This document shows positions 26,952 to 36,567 of a stretch of 64,000 nucleotides of DNA, one piece after another. Within the stretch, counting starts at the first letter, position 1. Each line of letters begins with the position of its first letter. Under the pieces are notes generated by a model. It saw nothing but the letters and a program-made list of their open reading frames with translations, searched no databases and was not told where the DNA came from. The position numbers were made by a program, and so were the translations under genes. This DNA is from Herminiimonas sp. (GTDB lineage: Bacteria; Pseudomonadota; Gammaproteobacteria; Burkholderiales; Burkholderiaceae), in NCBI RefSeq assembly GCF_030655415.1, contig NZ_JAURVN010000011.1, positions 72,024-136,023 of the forward strand. Direction: 5' to 3'.

Positions 26952-28484
26952 ATGACAACCGACTACCTGAAGAAAATCCTCACCGCGCGCGTTTATGACG
27001 TTGCCGTGGAATCACCACTTGAATTGGCGCCCACGCTGTCGCAGCGTTTCGGCAACCAGATTTATTTCAAGCGCGAAGATATTCAAAGCGTATTCAGCTT
27101 CAAGTTGCGCGGTGCGTACAACAAGATGGCAAATTTGCCGCCGGCACAATTGAAGCGCGGCGTGATTTGCGCATCCGCCGGCAATCACGCGCAAGGCGTT
27201 GCCTTATCCGCGACCAAACTCGGTTGCCGCGCAGTGATCGTGATGCCGACCACCACGCCGCCAGTAAAGATCGACGCGGTCAAAGCACGCGGCGGCGAGA
27301 ATGTGGAAGTCGTCTTGTTCGGCGAGTCGTACACCGATGCGTACAACCACGCGCTGACCCTGGAGAAAAAACGCAAGCTGACCTTCGTACATCCGTTCGA
27401 CGATCCTGATGTGATCGCCGGCCAAGGCACAATCGCGATGGAAATTTTGCGCCAGCATCCCGGCCCTATCCACGCCATTTTTGTCGCCATCGGCGGCGGT
27501 GGTTTGATCTCGGGCATAGGTGCGTATGTCAAAGCCGTGCGTCCGGATATCAAAATCATCGGCGTGCAAACGACCGACTCTGACGCGATGGCGCGCAGCC
27601 TGAAAGCAGGACGCCGCGTGTCTTTGCCGGACGTCGGCCTGTTTTCTGACGGCACTGCAGTCAAGCTGGTTGGCGAAGAAACCTTCCGCATCGCCAAGCT
27701 GGTAGTCGATGACATCATCCTGGTCGATACCGATGCGGTCTGTGCTGCGATCAAGGATGTATTCCAGGACACGCGTAGCATTCTGGAACCTGCAGGCGCA
27801 CTGGCAATTGCCGGCGCCAAGGCGTATATCGAACGCGCCAAACAAGATAAACAAGCGCTGAAAAATGAAACGCTGATCACGGTCGCATGTGGCGCCAACA
27901 TGAACTTCGATCGCTTGCGCTTTGTCGCTGAACGCGCTGAAGTCGGTGAATCGCGCGAAGCCATTTTTGCTGTGACGATTCCAGAAGAACGTGGCAGCTT
28001 CAAGCGATTCTGCGAATTGATCGGTCCGCGCAATGTAACTGAGTTCAACTACCGGATCAGCGATGCGAAGCAGGCGCACATTTTCGTCGGCATGCAAATC
28101 GCCGATCGCGATGAGCCAGGCAAGATCACCAAGCATTTCGAAAAACAAGGCTTCAAGGCGCTGGATCTAACGCATGACGAACTGGCCAAAGGTCACATTC
28201 GTCATCTGGTCGGCGGCAAGAGCGAACTCGCACATGATGAGTTGCTGTACCGCTTTGAATTTCCGGAACGTCCGGGTGCGTTGATGCGCTTCCTAGATAG
28301 CGTTGCGCCTAACTGGAATATCAGTTTGTTCCACTATCGCAATCAAGGCGGCGATGTCGGTCGCATTCTCGTCGGCTTGCAAGTACCGAAAAAAGAAATG
28401 AAAGCCTTCCGTACTTCGCTGGCAGGACTCGGCTACCGCTATTGGGATGAAAACGATAATCCCGCGTATAAATTATTTCTATAA
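26952..28484 (+). CDS. ilvA: threonine ammonia-lyase, biosynthetic
   Basis: PLP enzyme that converts L-threonine to 2-oxobutanoate, the first step of isoleucine synthesis. The PLP lysine segment is IQSVFSFKLRGAYNKM near residue 45-60, and the glycine loop is VAIGGGGLISGIGAY. Two C-terminal ACT-like regulatory domains follow (residues about 330-510: EERGSFKRFCELIGPRNVTE and RPGALMRFLDSVAPNWNIS), the layout of the allosteric, isoleucine-inhibited form. The ATG at 26952 is preferred; an ATG at 26925 would add nine residues, and neither has a clear ribosome site. queF follows 11 nt later. Confidence 0.94.
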   Translation: MTTDYLKKILTARVYDVAVESPLELAPTLSQRFGNQIYFKREDIQSVFSFKLRGAYNKMANLPPAQLKRGVICASAGNHAQGVALSATKLGCRAVIVMPTTTPPVKIDAVKARGGENVEVVLFGESYTDAYNHALTLEKKRKLTFVHPFDDPDVIAGQGTIAMEILRQHPGPIHAIFVAIGGGGLISGIGAYVKAVRPDIKIIGVQTTDSDAMARSLKAGRRVSLPDVGLFSDGTAVKLVGEETFRIAKLVVDDIILVDTDAVCAAIKDVFQDTRSILEPAGALAIAGAKAYIERAKQDKQALKNETLITVACGANMNFDRLRFVAERAEVGESREAIFAVTIPEERGSFKRFCELIGPRNVTEFNYRISDAKQAHIFVGMQIADRDEPGKITKHFEKQGFKALDLTHDELAKGHIRHLVGGKSELAHDELLYRFEFPERPGALMRFLDSVAPNWNISLFHYRNQGGDVGRILVGLQVPKKEMKAFRTSLAGLGYRYWDENDNPAYKLFL

Positions 28485-28495
28485 GGGGCTAAGTG

Positions 28496-29335
28496 ATGGC
28501 CAACCCTTCCGGAGCAGATGCTTCACCACTAGGCAAATCGTCTGCCTATAAAACGCAATACGACCCGTCTTTACTGTTCGCCATTCCACGTCAGTACAAG
28601 CGTGATGAAATCGGCTTGAGTACCGGCACCTTGCCGTTTTTCGGTGTCGATATCTGGAACGCGTATGAAATTTCATGGTTGAACATGCGCGGCAAACCGC
28701 AAGTGGCGATGGCGAAAATCATTGTGCCAGCCGACTCGCCAAATATCGTCGAGTCGAAATCCTTCAAGCTGTATTTGAATTCGCTGAACCAAACCAAGCT
28801 GGGCGGCACTGAAGCCTTGCTTGAATTGCTGCGTGAGGATTTGGCCGCCAACTTTGGCGCACCAGTACAAATTTCGCTGACGATGCCTGAGAATTTTTCC
28901 AAAATACCTATGGGCGAACTCGATGGCATGTTGCTGGATAGACTGGATATCGAGGTAACCGAATATTCGCCAGATGCATCCTTGCTGTCGGCAGCAAAAG
29001 ACGAGCCTGCAGTTGAGGAAACCCTGGTCTCGCATTTATTGAAATCGAATTGTCTGGTCACCGGCCAACCGGATTGGGCCAGTGTGCAGATCAAGTATGT
29101 AGGCGGCGCGATTGATCAAGAAGGCTTGCTGCAATATCTGATCGGCTTCCGCGAACACAATGAATTTCATGAGCAATGTGTAGAGCGCATCTTCATGGAC
29201 ATCATGCGTCAATGCAAACCACAGAGGCTGGCGGTGTATGCGCGCTATACCCGACGCGGTGGTTTGGACATTAATCCGTGGCGCAGCAATTTCAGTTCTG
29301 GGCAACCATCCAACGCACGTAACGCACGTCAATAA
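28496..29335 (+). CDS. queF: NADPH-dependent 7-cyano-7-deazaguanine reductase
   Basis: Reduces preQ0 to preQ1 in queuosine synthesis for tRNA modification. The 279-residue length is that of the bimodular QueF type. The C-terminal catalytic module holds [20 protein letters not shown] with the active-site Cys, and [14 protein letters not shown] with the substrate-binding residues. The N-terminal module contains the QueF helix segment [14 protein letters not shown]. The ATG at 28496 has AAGGGGC about 8 nt upstream; a GTG one codon earlier is possible. It is in an operon with ilvA and is the last gene before the pigment locus. Confidence 0.94.
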   Translation: MANPSGADASPLGKSSAYKTQYDPSLLFAIPRQYKRDEIGLSTGTLPFFGVDIWNAYEISWLNMRGKPQVAMAKIIVPADSPNIVESKSFKLYLNSLNQTKLGGTEALLELLREDLAANFGAPVQISLTMPENFSKIPMGELDGMLLDRLDIEVTEYSPDASLLSAAKDEPAVEETLVSHLLKSNCLVTGQPDWASVQIKYVGGAIDQEGLLQYLIGFREHNEFHEQCVERIFMDIMRQCKPQRLAVYARYTRRGGLDINPWRSNFSSGQPSNARNARQ

Positions 29336-29466
29336 ATAAGTCGGCAATTGACCACAGGATGCTGCAACTTTCCAGCGTTCTGTGCGCTCTATAACAGTCA
29401 ATCCTGCAATAACGTTGTTTTATAGATGGCCGCACTATTTTCCGAAAAATTGGATAGTGCTGCATA

Positions 29467-29472
29467 TATAAT
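29467..29472 (+). promoter_or_regulatory. candidate -10 of the plus-strand pigment operon
   Basis: A perfect TATAAT lies 38 nt before the acyl carrier protein ATG in the 174-nt gap after queF. No convincing -35 is found 16-18 nt upstream, so an activator or a different promoter may be involved. Confidence 0.3.
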
Positions 29473-29509
29473 CAGCGCCGACCAAGAACACATTAGAGAC
29501 TTTCCCATC

Positions 29510-29800
29510 ATGTCAAATCCAACCAGCAATACCGCAACATCCGACGACGCTTTCACCCAAGAAGTGGCTAAATTGATTGTGCATGCGCTCAATCTTGATG
29601 TCGATCCGACCACGATCAGCCCGGATGATTCACTTTACGGCAGCGGCCTTGGCCTTGATTCAATTGACATCCTGGAAGTGGCATTAGTCGTGTCAAAAAA
29701 CTACGGCATTCAATTGCGCGCCGATCACGAAGATAACGAAAAAATCTTCAGCTCACTGCGCTCGCTGTCCGACTATATTGCTGCCAATAAAACGCAATAA
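29510..29800 (+). CDS. acyl carrier protein of the aryl polyene locus
   Basis: A 96-residue acyl carrier protein. The phosphopantetheine attachment site is GLGLDSIDILE with Ser51. Acidic helices before and after it are typical (PDDSLYGSG and ADHEDNEKIFSSL). It probably carries the aryl starter and growing polyene, corresponding to the ApeE/ApeF proteins of aryl polyene systems. It is the first gene of the plus-strand operon; the start (MSNPTSNTAT) is chosen because the upstream open frame is not ACP-like. It is the only acyl carrier gene seen in the locus, where two are usual. Confidence 0.88.
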   Translation: MSNPTSNTATSDDAFTQEVAKLIVHALNLDVDPTTISPDDSLYGSGLGLDSIDILEVALVVSKNYGIQLRADHEDNEKIFSSLRSLSDYIAANKTQ

Positions 29801-29805
29801 CTTGC

Positions 29806-31242
29806 ATGCCGCGCATTACTTGCGCTGACATCAAAGGATGCGTGCCGTTGACTTCAACTATTCCTCTTCTCAGTCATACCTCCCCTGACCGGATCGTCGC
29901 ATGGCGCGACGGCATTTCGGTCACGGCAGCGCAATTCCTGAGCGACGTCGAAAAACTGGCCACGCTTTTGCCAGCCAGTCGTCACGTCCTCAACGACTGC
30001 CATGACCGCTATCATTTTCTTGTCGCATTTTCGGCAATCCTAGTTTCAGGCAAGGTAAACCTGCTGCCCTCGACCCGCACGGCAGAAACCATACGCCAGC
30101 TGCTGAGCTTTGCCCCTGATGCCGTGTGTCTGACCGATCAAGCGCATTGCGCAATCGACTTGCCGCGGACGGCCTATCCGACATCCTCTTTTTTCGGCCT
30201 GGTCGGTAGCAGCGGCATTCATACCTTCCAGATTCCGCAGATCGAGAACGACCGTCTGGTGGCCTACGTATTTACGTCGGGCTCGACCGGATTACCGATA
30301 GCGCATAGGAAAACCTGGGCAACGCTGGTGCGCAATGTGCAGATGGAAGCCGTTCAACTTGGCCTGCAGCCCGACGTTAACTATAGTGTGGTCGGAACAG
30401 TGCCGGCGCAGCACATGTATGGTTTCGAGTCGACCGTATTGATGCCATTAGTGAACGGTTTTTCGCTGACCAGCGCACTCTCGTTTTACCCGGCCGATAT
30501 CTGCAGTTCGCTAGAACAAGTTCCCGAGCCGCGCGTGCTGGTGACGACGCCGGTGCATCTACGTTCGCTGATCGGCTCTGAATTACCGCTGCCAAAAATA
30601 GAAGTTATGGTGTCGGCCACAGCGCCGCTGTCGCCACAACTGGCTCTGCAGGCAGAGCAAGCCTTCCACGCTCCCTTGCAGGAAATTTACGGCAGTACCG
30701 AGACCGGACAGATTGCGAGCAGACAACCGTCGCACTCTCCAGAATGGATGCTGTTTCCAAGCTTGAAAATGACGCGTTGTCCACATCAGGATGCAAGCGA
30801 CGAGCGTATGTGGATTTCCGGCGGCCACGTGGAAACACCGATGCCTATGAACGACGCCATCGAAATGACTGGTGATGGAACATTCCTGCTGCATGGCCGT
30901 ATCACCGACCTGATCAACATCGCCGGTAAACGCAGTTCGCTTGCATATTTGAATCATCACTTGAATGCGATTCCGGGCGTAGTTGATGGCGCGTTCTTCA
31001 TGCCACCAGAAAAAAGCACAGGCGAAGTGACTCGACTCAAGGCTTTTGTCGTCGCCCCCACACTAGCGGTCAGCGATCTGATCGACGCCTTGCGCCAAAA
31101 GATCGATCCTGCCTTTTTGCCAAGGCCTTTGTACAAGGTCGACAGCCTGCCCCGTAACGCAACCGGCAAATTGCCGCAGGCGTCACTTGCTGAATTACTG
31201 CATACGCTGGCGGCTGCGCCATGTGATACCTCGCACAGTTGA
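29806..31242 (+). CDS. AMP-dependent aryl-ACP ligase (ApeH-like)
   Basis: Adenylating enzyme expected to activate a hydroxybenzoate starter and load it on the ACP. The A3 P-loop-like motif is FTSGSTGLPIAHRKTW near residue 153-168. Later motifs include EIYGSTETGQIASRQP and the catalytic Lys in PRNATGKLPQ near the C-terminus. The 478 residues fit a stand-alone ligase. It lies 5 nt after the ACP gene and 11 nt before the first dehydratase. By position and family it corresponds to ApeH of aryl polyene loci. A fatty-acyl substrate is possible but less likely given the chorismatase nearby. Confidence 0.85.
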   Translation: MPRITCADIKGCVPLTSTIPLLSHTSPDRIVAWRDGISVTAAQFLSDVEKLATLLPASRHVLNDCHDRYHFLVAFSAILVSGKVNLLPSTRTAETIRQLLSFAPDAVCLTDQAHCAIDLPRTAYPTSSFFGLVGSSGIHTFQIPQIENDRLVAYVFTSGSTGLPIAHRKTWATLVRNVQMEAVQLGLQPDVNYSVVGTVPAQHMYGFESTVLMPLVNGFSLTSALSFYPADICSSLEQVPEPRVLVTTPVHLRSLIGSELPLPKIEVMVSATAPLSPQLALQAEQAFHAPLQEIYGSTETGQIASRQPSHSPEWMLFPSLKMTRCPHQDASDERMWISGGHVETPMPMNDAIEMTGDGTFLLHGRITDLINIAGKRSSLAYLNHHLNAIPGVVDGAFFMPPEKSTGEVTRLKAFVVAPTLAVSDLIDALRQKIDPAFLPRPLYKVDSLPRNATGKLPQASLAELLHTLAAAPCDTSHS

Positions 31243-31253
31243 AGACACAATCC

Positions 31254-31544
31254 ATGACCACATTGTCGTTTCATATTCCTGCCGATCATCCGGCGTTTGC
31301 CGGGCATTTCCCCGGCATGCCGATTACCCCCGGCGTGGTTCTTCTCGACGAGGCTCTGCATGCCATAGCGGCAGACCGGCAGATGGACATGCAAAAATAC
31401 AAAATCAGCAGCGTCAAATTTCTCAGTCCGGTACTGCCGGATACACAACTGAGTCTGCATTACGACATCAATGCCAATGGCGGCATTCAATTCGATATCA
31501 AACAAGGTGAGCGCGTGGCGGTCACGGGAGTCTTCAATGCGTAA
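31254..31544 (+). CDS. hotdog-fold 3-hydroxyacyl-ACP dehydratase (ApeI-like)
   Basis: A 96-residue FabZ/FabA-type hotdog protein that removes water from the 3-hydroxyacyl-ACP during polyene elongation. The motif AGHFPGMPITPGVVLLDEAL holds the catalytic His. It lacks the usual second half residues of a self-sufficient FabZ, in keeping with aryl polyene systems where this small subunit (ApeI) pairs with a second dehydratase (ApeP); the second is encoded at 35314-35802. The ATG at 31254 follows the ligase stop by 11 nt, and its end overlaps the next gene by 8 nt. Confidence 0.83.
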   Translation: MTTLSFHIPADHPAFAGHFPGMPITPGVVLLDEALHAIAADRQMDMQKYKISSVKFLSPVLPDTQLSLHYDINANGGIQFDIKQGERVAVTGVFNA

Positions 31545-32118
31545 ATCAACTGGCCTGCATGGCCTGATCGTTGCACTTCTGCTGTCGTGCACATGCCTGG
31601 CCCATGCGGCCGACATCACGATGGAACAATTGATGACTGGCCTGGCGCAAGCCAAACCCGCCAAGGTTAATTTCACTGAGAAAAAGTACATCGCCACATT
31701 AGATCGTCCGATTGAATCATCCGGCGAAATGCTCTTTACCCCGCCTGACAAATTGGAGAAACGTACCTTCAAGCCAAAGCCGGAAGTGATGACACTGAAT
31801 CGAGACTCGGTAGTACTGGAGCGCGGCAAAAACAAGTACGCGATGCAGCTCGGCGATTCACCGGAACTGGCAGCATTGATCGAAAGTATACGGGCGACGC
31901 TGGCCGGCGACCGCCGTACATTGGAACTGAACTTCGTTGTGGCGTTGCAGGGCACGCGTGAAAACTGGACCATGATGCTGACTCCGAGCAATCTGGATGC
32001 ACGTCAAAAGGTCAAACGGATTCGTCTGGCCGGCAACAACTTTGAAGTTCGCGAAATTGAAGTGCTGCAAGGCGATGGCGACCGCTCCGTGACTACCATC
32101 GAAAAAATCAAGCCATGA
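31537..32118 (+). CDS. LolA-like outer membrane lipoprotein carrier protein
   Basis: A periplasmic carrier of about 193 residues. The N-terminus is a signal peptide (MRKSTGLHGLIVALLLSCTC with cleavage near AHA-AD). The mature part matches the LolA/LolB beta-barrel fold used by aryl polyene loci: VNFTEKKYIATLDRPIESSG, GEMLFTPPDKLEKRTFKPKP and the C-terminal VKRIRLAGNNFEVREIEV. It probably shuttles the lipid-linked polyene across the periplasm. The start at 31537 is chosen because of the signal peptide; it overlaps the dehydratase by 8 nt and its stop overlaps the exporter ATG as ATGA. Confidence 0.82.
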   Translation: MRKSTGLHGLIVALLLSCTCLAHAADITMEQLMTGLAQAKPAKVNFTEKKYIATLDRPIESSGEMLFTPPDKLEKRTFKPKPEVMTLNRDSVVLERGKNKYAMQLGDSPELAALIESIRATLAGDRRTLELNFVVALQGTRENWTMMLTPSNLDARQKVKRIRLAGNNFEVREIEVLQGDGDRSVTTIEKIKP

Positions 32119-34589
32119 CGCAAACTGTGCAAGAGCTGCCAACGCCAAAACGCGCGTGGTCGGCAATCGGAATCTGGCTGGTGCTGGTATTGATCGGCAT
32201 CTTCGTTCTGTTCCGCTCAACATTTACCGCTGACCTTTCCGCCTTCCTGCCTAGTAATCCGACGCAGGAACAGCAACTGATGGTCGAGCAACTGCGCGAC
32301 GGCATGGTGTCACGCCTCATTTTGGTCGGCATCGAAGGTACCGATGCGCAAGGACAAGCTGCATTGTCGAAGTCGCTTGCGACGCGGATGCGCAGCAATG
32401 ATGAATTCATTTCAGTCAACAATGGCGAGCCGGTCAATCAAGACAAAGATCGCACCTATCTCTTCAACAACCGGTATTTATTGAGTCCTGCGGTTACACC
32501 AGAACGCTTTACCACCGAAGGTTTGCACGAAGCGCTGAGCGAGACGGTAGATCTGCTGGCCTCGCCCGCCGGACTGATAGTCAAAGACATCTTGCCGCAG
32601 GATCCGACCGGTGAACTGACGGCACTGATCGGACAGTTCAATGGCGGCCAGCAACCGCGAAAAATGCAAGGCGTATGGGTTGCAAAAGACGGCAATCGTG
32701 CTCTGCTGCTGGCGCAAACCCGCGCGCTCGGCTCCGATACCGATGGCCAGGAAGCCGCCATCAATCACATCAAAGAAAAATTCGAAGCAGCAAAAACAGA
32801 ACTCGCAGCAACACTGCCACAGGTGGCCAGCGCCAAACTGGTCATGACCGGCCCCGGCGTCTTTGGCGTCAATGCACGCAATACGATCACAACAGAAGCC
32901 GCAATGTTTTCCATCATCAGCGCGACGCTGATCATGGCCTTGCTGTTCATTGTCTATCGTTCAGGCGCAGCGGTTTTGCTTGGACTGGCACCTGTGCTCA
33001 GCGGCGTGCTGGCTGGCACAGTAGCGGTTAGTCTCGGCTTTGGCATGGTGCATGGATTGACGATGGGTTTCGGCACCACGCTGATAGGCGAGGCCATTGA
33101 TTATTCGATCTATCTGTTCATACAGTCTGGCAGCGCAAAGAACAGCGCAGACTGGGCGAAGAAATCATGGCCGACAATTCGGCTCGGTGTATTGACCTCG
33201 ATGGCCGGCTTCGGCTGCTTGTTGTTCTCAGGTTTTCCAGGACTGGCACAGCTCGGCCTGTACACCATCGCGGGTTTGACTTCCGCAGCCTTCGTCACCC
33301 GCTTCGTATTGCCGTCGCTGCTGCCGCGCAATTTCGTCGTGCGTGATCTGACACATATTGGCCTCGTCGTGCAAAAAGTACTGCATCAGTTGCAAAAGCT
33401 GCGCAAAGGATTTTTCATTATTGCGCTGGCCGCATGTGCCGTGCTTTGGGTCAATCGCGATCACCTGTGGGAGCCGGAGCTTGGCGCTTTGAGCCCTATC
33501 AGCAAAGTTGATATCGACCTTGATGAAAATCTGCGCAAGGATGTAGGCGCGCCAGACGTAAGCTACCTGATAGTCGTGAAGGGAAAAACGCTGGAAGAAG
33601 TCTTGCAGTCCACCGAAAAAGTCTCTACGCAACTCGATACCATGGTCAATGCCGGCACGCTGGCTGCATTTGAATCGCCTAGCCGCTACCTGCCGAGTCT
33701 GGCAACGCAGCAAGCTCGTCTGAATGCATTGCCGCCGACCGACGTTCTGCAGCAACGTCTGAATCAAGCAGTCGCTGGCCTGCCATTCCAGGCTACGTTG
33801 CTGGCACCGTTTGTCGCCTCCATTGATGAGCTGACGAAAGTCGCCAAACAACCGGACGAATTGAAGGCGCGACTGCTGACACGCAAGGATCTGGCCGGCA
33901 CCTCGATGGCACTGGCAACCGATTCGCTGCTGATCGAGAAGGACGGCGTTGTCAGTGGTCTGCTGCCACTGACGGCAGGTGGCGATCAGCCTCTTGATAT
34001 GGCACTGATCCAGACTGCGTTACAGAAATCGGGGGTGGAGCAAGCCTACTTCATTGATCTCAAAACCGAAACCGGCAAACTGTATAGCGGCTACATGCAG
34101 GAAGCCGTCATGCTGGCCTTGTGCGGATTGGTAGCAATGACGGTACTGCTTGGTTTCAATCTGCGCTCGCTTGCCGGACTGGCGCGCGTCATGGTGCCAC
34201 TGATCACTGCAGTGCTGACCGTTGCTGCGATTTTGTCGCTGACCGGCCAACGCATGACCATCCTGCATCTGGTCGGACTGTTGCTGATCGTCGCCGTGGG
34301 TTCCAATTACGCGCTGTTCTTTGCGCAGCCGGCAACGGTACTGGTAAAGGATCCTGTAACGGGTGTTGAAACCTCGGTGGCGCAAATCAAACCGACGACA
34401 CTGGCGTCACTGATCTTTGCCAATATCACCACCGTCATCGGCTTTGGTGTGCTCGGATTTTCATCCGTGCCGGTACTCAATGCGATTGGTATTACCGTCG
34501 GTATCGGCGTGATACTTGCGCTCGTCTTTTCCGCCACTTTTTCCAATAGCACGTATATCGCTGCTTCCACTGATTCGAAAGCGCCATGA
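32115..34589 (+). CDS. MMPL/RND-family exporter
   Basis: An 824-residue inner-membrane transporter of the RND/MMPL superfamily with two repeated halves of about six membrane segments. TM1 is AIGIWLVLVLIGIFVLFRST, and large periplasmic loops follow TM1 and TM7. The first-half TM bundle includes GFGTTLIGEAIDYSIYLFIQ with the family Gly-Asp-Tyr relay, and the second includes LVGLLLIVAVGSNYALFFAQ. In aryl polyene and xanthomonadin loci this protein is thought to move the pigment or its lipid form outwards, working with the LolA-like carrier encoded just before. Its ends overlap both neighbours by 4 nt. Confidence 0.87.
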   Translation: MTQTVQELPTPKRAWSAIGIWLVLVLIGIFVLFRSTFTADLSAFLPSNPTQEQQLMVEQLRDGMVSRLILVGIEGTDAQGQAALSKSLATRMRSNDEFISVNNGEPVNQDKDRTYLFNNRYLLSPAVTPERFTTEGLHEALSETVDLLASPAGLIVKDILPQDPTGELTALIGQFNGGQQPRKMQGVWVAKDGNRALLLAQTRALGSDTDGQEAAINHIKEKFEAAKTELAATLPQVASAKLVMTGPGVFGVNARNTITTEAAMFSIISATLIMALLFIVYRSGAAVLLGLAPVLSGVLAGTVAVSLGFGMVHGLTMGFGTTLIGEAIDYSIYLFIQSGSAKNSADWAKKSWPTIRLGVLTSMAGFGCLLFSGFPGLAQLGLYTIAGLTSAAFVTRFVLPSLLPRNFVVRDLTHIGLVVQKVLHQLQKLRKGFFIIALAACAVLWVNRDHLWEPELGALSPISKVDIDLDENLRKDVGAPDVSYLIVVKGKTLEEVLQSTEKVSTQLDTMVNAGTLAAFESPSRYLPSLATQQARLNALPPTDVLQQRLNQAVAGLPFQATLLAPFVASIDELTKVAKQPDELKARLLTRKDLAGTSMALATDSLLIEKDGVVSGLLPLTAGGDQPLDMALIQTALQKSGVEQAYFIDLKTETGKLYSGYMQEAVMLALCGLVAMTVLLGFNLRSLAGLARVMVPLITAVLTVAAILSLTGQRMTILHLVGLLLIVAVGSNYALFFAQPATVLVKDPVTGVETSVAQIKPTTLASLIFANITTVIGFGVLGFSSVPVLNAIGITVGIGVILALVFSATFSNSTYIAASTDSKAP

Positions 34590-35317
34590 GCAACGACGCG
34601 ATGAACCATCTTTTTACTGCAGCCTGCAGTCCTTACCGCCAAGCCGGTCGCTTCGCGTGGCATTTTGCACATGGCAAACTGAGTCGCGATCCGGTATTCA
34701 AGGGCATGCTCCAGCTGGGACTATTACCAAGCGGCCATCCTATCAAGGTGCTGGATATTGGTTGTGGACAAGGACTGCTGTCGTCATGGCTGCTGTCAGC
34801 CGAGGCGCAACATGCAAAAGGCGACTGGCCAATCGGCTGGCCCGCGCCACCAGTGATCACGCATGTGCATGGCATCGAATTAATGCCGCGGGATGTGGAG
34901 CGTGCCGAACGCGCATTACAGTCTGTGGCAGACCGCGCCACATTTGAAGTCGGCAATATGTGTACCGCCACTTTCGCGCCATCGGATGCGGTTGTCATCC
35001 TTGATGTGCTGCATTACGTGGACTTCCCGGCGCAAGATGACGTGCTGAAAAAAGTACATGCGTGCCTGTCACCAGACGGCGTGCTGTTACTGCGCGTCGG
35101 CGATGCTGCCGGTGGTTTGCCATTCAAGATCAGCAACTGGGTCGACAATGTCGTGACCTCGATACGCGGCCATAAAACACTGCCGACTTTTTGCCGGACC
35201 ATCGCTGACTGGCAACGTGATATCACGGCCATCGGCTTTGCCGTTCAAGCAATTCCGATGAACGTGGGAACGCCTTTCGCCAATATCCTGCTGGTCTGCA
35301 AAAAAGGCGCCGCGTGA
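34586..35317 (+). CDS. class I SAM-dependent methyltransferase of the pigment locus
   Basis: A 243-residue methyltransferase with SAM motif I VLDIGCGQGLLSSWLL near residue 54-69 and motif II/III region DAVVILDVLHYVDFP near 131-145. In aryl polyene loci a methyltransferase of this type methylates the aryl head group or its ring hydroxyl; that role is inferred from position here. Its ATG overlaps the exporter stop (ATGA), and its stop overlaps the GTG of the next gene (GTGA), so the operon is tightly coupled. Confidence 0.83.
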   Translation: MSNDAMNHLFTAACSPYRQAGRFAWHFAHGKLSRDPVFKGMLQLGLLPSGHPIKVLDIGCGQGLLSSWLLSAEAQHAKGDWPIGWPAPPVITHVHGIELMPRDVERAERALQSVADRATFEVGNMCTATFAPSDAVVILDVLHYVDFPAQDDVLKKVHACLSPDGVLLLRVGDAAGGLPFKISNWVDNVVTSIRGHKTLPTFCRTIADWQRDITAIGFAVQAIPMNVGTPFANILLVCKKGAA

Positions 35318-35802
35318 ACATAGATCGCAACTGGATCCTTGCGCATATCCCGCATCAGGGCAGCATGTGCCTGCTGGATCATGTCGAATCATGGGACAGT
35401 GAACGCATGAGCGCGATTGCGCACAGCCATTTACAGATGGACAATCCCTTGCGCGCACATGACCGACTCGGTGCAGCCAACGGTATTGAATACGCTGCTC
35501 AGGCAATGGCCGTACACAGCGCATTGCTGGCAACGTCGCAGCCCGACATGCAAGACATGGCGCGTCCGACTGCAGGATTTCTTGCCAGCGTGCGTAGTAC
35601 GGTATTACATGTAGCTAGGCTGGATGACATCGCCGAGGCGTTGCAGATTGAAGTGACCTGCACGCATAGCGAGCCAAATCTCATTTTGTATCAGTTTGCA
35701 GTGCGCGGCCTCGACACTCAGCAGCCTTTGCTGGACGGTCGCGCCACCATCATCATCGACGCATCGCTGGTCACCAACAACACAGGAGCAAACCCATCAT
35801 GA
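35314..35802 (+). CDS. second hotdog-fold dehydratase (ApeP-like)
   Basis: A 162-residue hotdog-fold protein matching the 3-hydroxyacyl-ACP dehydratase partner of aryl polyene systems. Conserved features are LAHIPHQGSMCLLDHV near residues 9-24 with the catalytic-type His and IEYAAQAMAVHSAL near residue 51-64. The GTG start is fixed by the GTGA overlap with the upstream methyltransferase and by homology starting right there. It overlaps the ketoreductase start as ATGA. It probably forms a heteromer with the small ApeI-like subunit. Confidence 0.83.
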   Translation: MNIDRNWILAHIPHQGSMCLLDHVESWDSERMSAIAHSHLQMDNPLRAHDRLGAANGIEYAAQAMAVHSALLATSQPDMQDMARPTAGFLASVRSTVLHVARLDDIAEALQIEVTCTHSEPNLILYQFAVRGLDTQQPLLDGRATIIIDASLVTNNTGANPS

Positions 35803-36518
35803 AACGCGCACTGGTAACGGGTGGCAGCGGCGGCATCGGCGCTGCAATCTGCAAGCGCTTGGCCGCAGACGAATTGCATGTGATCGTGCATGCCAATCGC
35901 GGACGCGACAAGGCCGAGCTGATTTGCAAAGAAATTATTGCTGCAGGCGGCAGTGCGGAAGTGGCGGTATTCGATATCACAGATGCTGACGCGACCAAAA
36001 TTGCGTTGGAAGCATTGTTGGAATCAGGTCCTATCCAGGTACTGGTGAACAATGCCGGCATCCATTCCGACGCGGTCTTTCCGGGCATGACAAGTACTCA
36101 GTGGCATGATGTGATTGATGTATCGCTGCATGGTTTTTTCAATGTGACGCAACCGCTGACGATGCCGATGATACGTACCCGCTGGGGCCGCATCATTAAT
36201 GTCTCGTCGATTGCTGCGGTGACCGGCAATCGCGGCCAGGTTAATTATTCGGCGGCCAAGGGTGCGCTGCATTCCGCAACAAAATCACTGGCACTCGAAC
36301 TGGCCAGTCGCGGCATCACAGTCAATGCGGTGGCACCGGGCATCATCGCCACAGGCATGATAGAAGAAGCGTTTGACGACAAGGCGATCCAGACCATCGT
36401 GCCGATGAAACGCGCGGGAAAACCGGAAGAAGTCGCAGACCTGATCGGCTTCCTGGCGTCACCCAACTCCGCTTATATTTCCGGCCAGATCATCTCGATC
36501 AACGGCGGCATGATCTAG
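35799..36518 (+). CDS. 3-ketoacyl-ACP reductase (ApeQ-like, FabG family)
   Basis: Short-chain dehydrogenase of 239 residues reducing the 3-keto intermediates of polyene elongation with NADPH. The cofactor motif is TGGSGGIGAAI near residues 7-17; the NNAG motif is VLVNNAGIHSDA, and the catalytic Ser and Tyr-x-x-x-Lys are in NVSSIAAVTG and YSAAKGAL. C-terminal ISGQIISINGGMI is the FabG end. It is the last gene of the plus-strand operon, overlapping the dehydratase by 4 nt, and is followed by a strong bidirectional terminator. Confidence 0.9.
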   Translation: MKRALVTGGSGGIGAAICKRLAADELHVIVHANRGRDKAELICKEIIAAGGSAEVAVFDITDADATKIALEALLESGPIQVLVNNAGIHSDAVFPGMTSTQWHDVIDVSLHGFFNVTQPLTMPMIRTRWGRIINVSSIAAVTGNRGQVNYSAAKGALHSATKSLALELASRGITVNAVAPGIIATGMIEEAFDDKAIQTIVPMKRAGKPEEVADLIGFLASPNSAYISGQIISINGGMI

Positions 36519-36538
36519 CTTCTTATTAAGTACAAATG

Positions 36539-36567
36539 AAAAGGGCCGCTGATGCGGCCCTTTTTTT
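36539..36567 (+). terminator. bidirectional terminator after the ketoreductase
   Basis: GGGCCGC (36543-36549), loop TGAT, GCGGCCC (36554-36560), then T7. A4 lies on the other side, so it can also end the convergent flavoenzyme gene, whose stop codon overlaps the T-run. Confidence 0.88.

Noticed and set aside
30957..31991. 344-codon open frame on the minus strand in the pigment locus
   Set aside because: It is opposite the aryl ligase, dehydratase and LolA-like genes, all of which have clear motifs; no recognisable domain is present.
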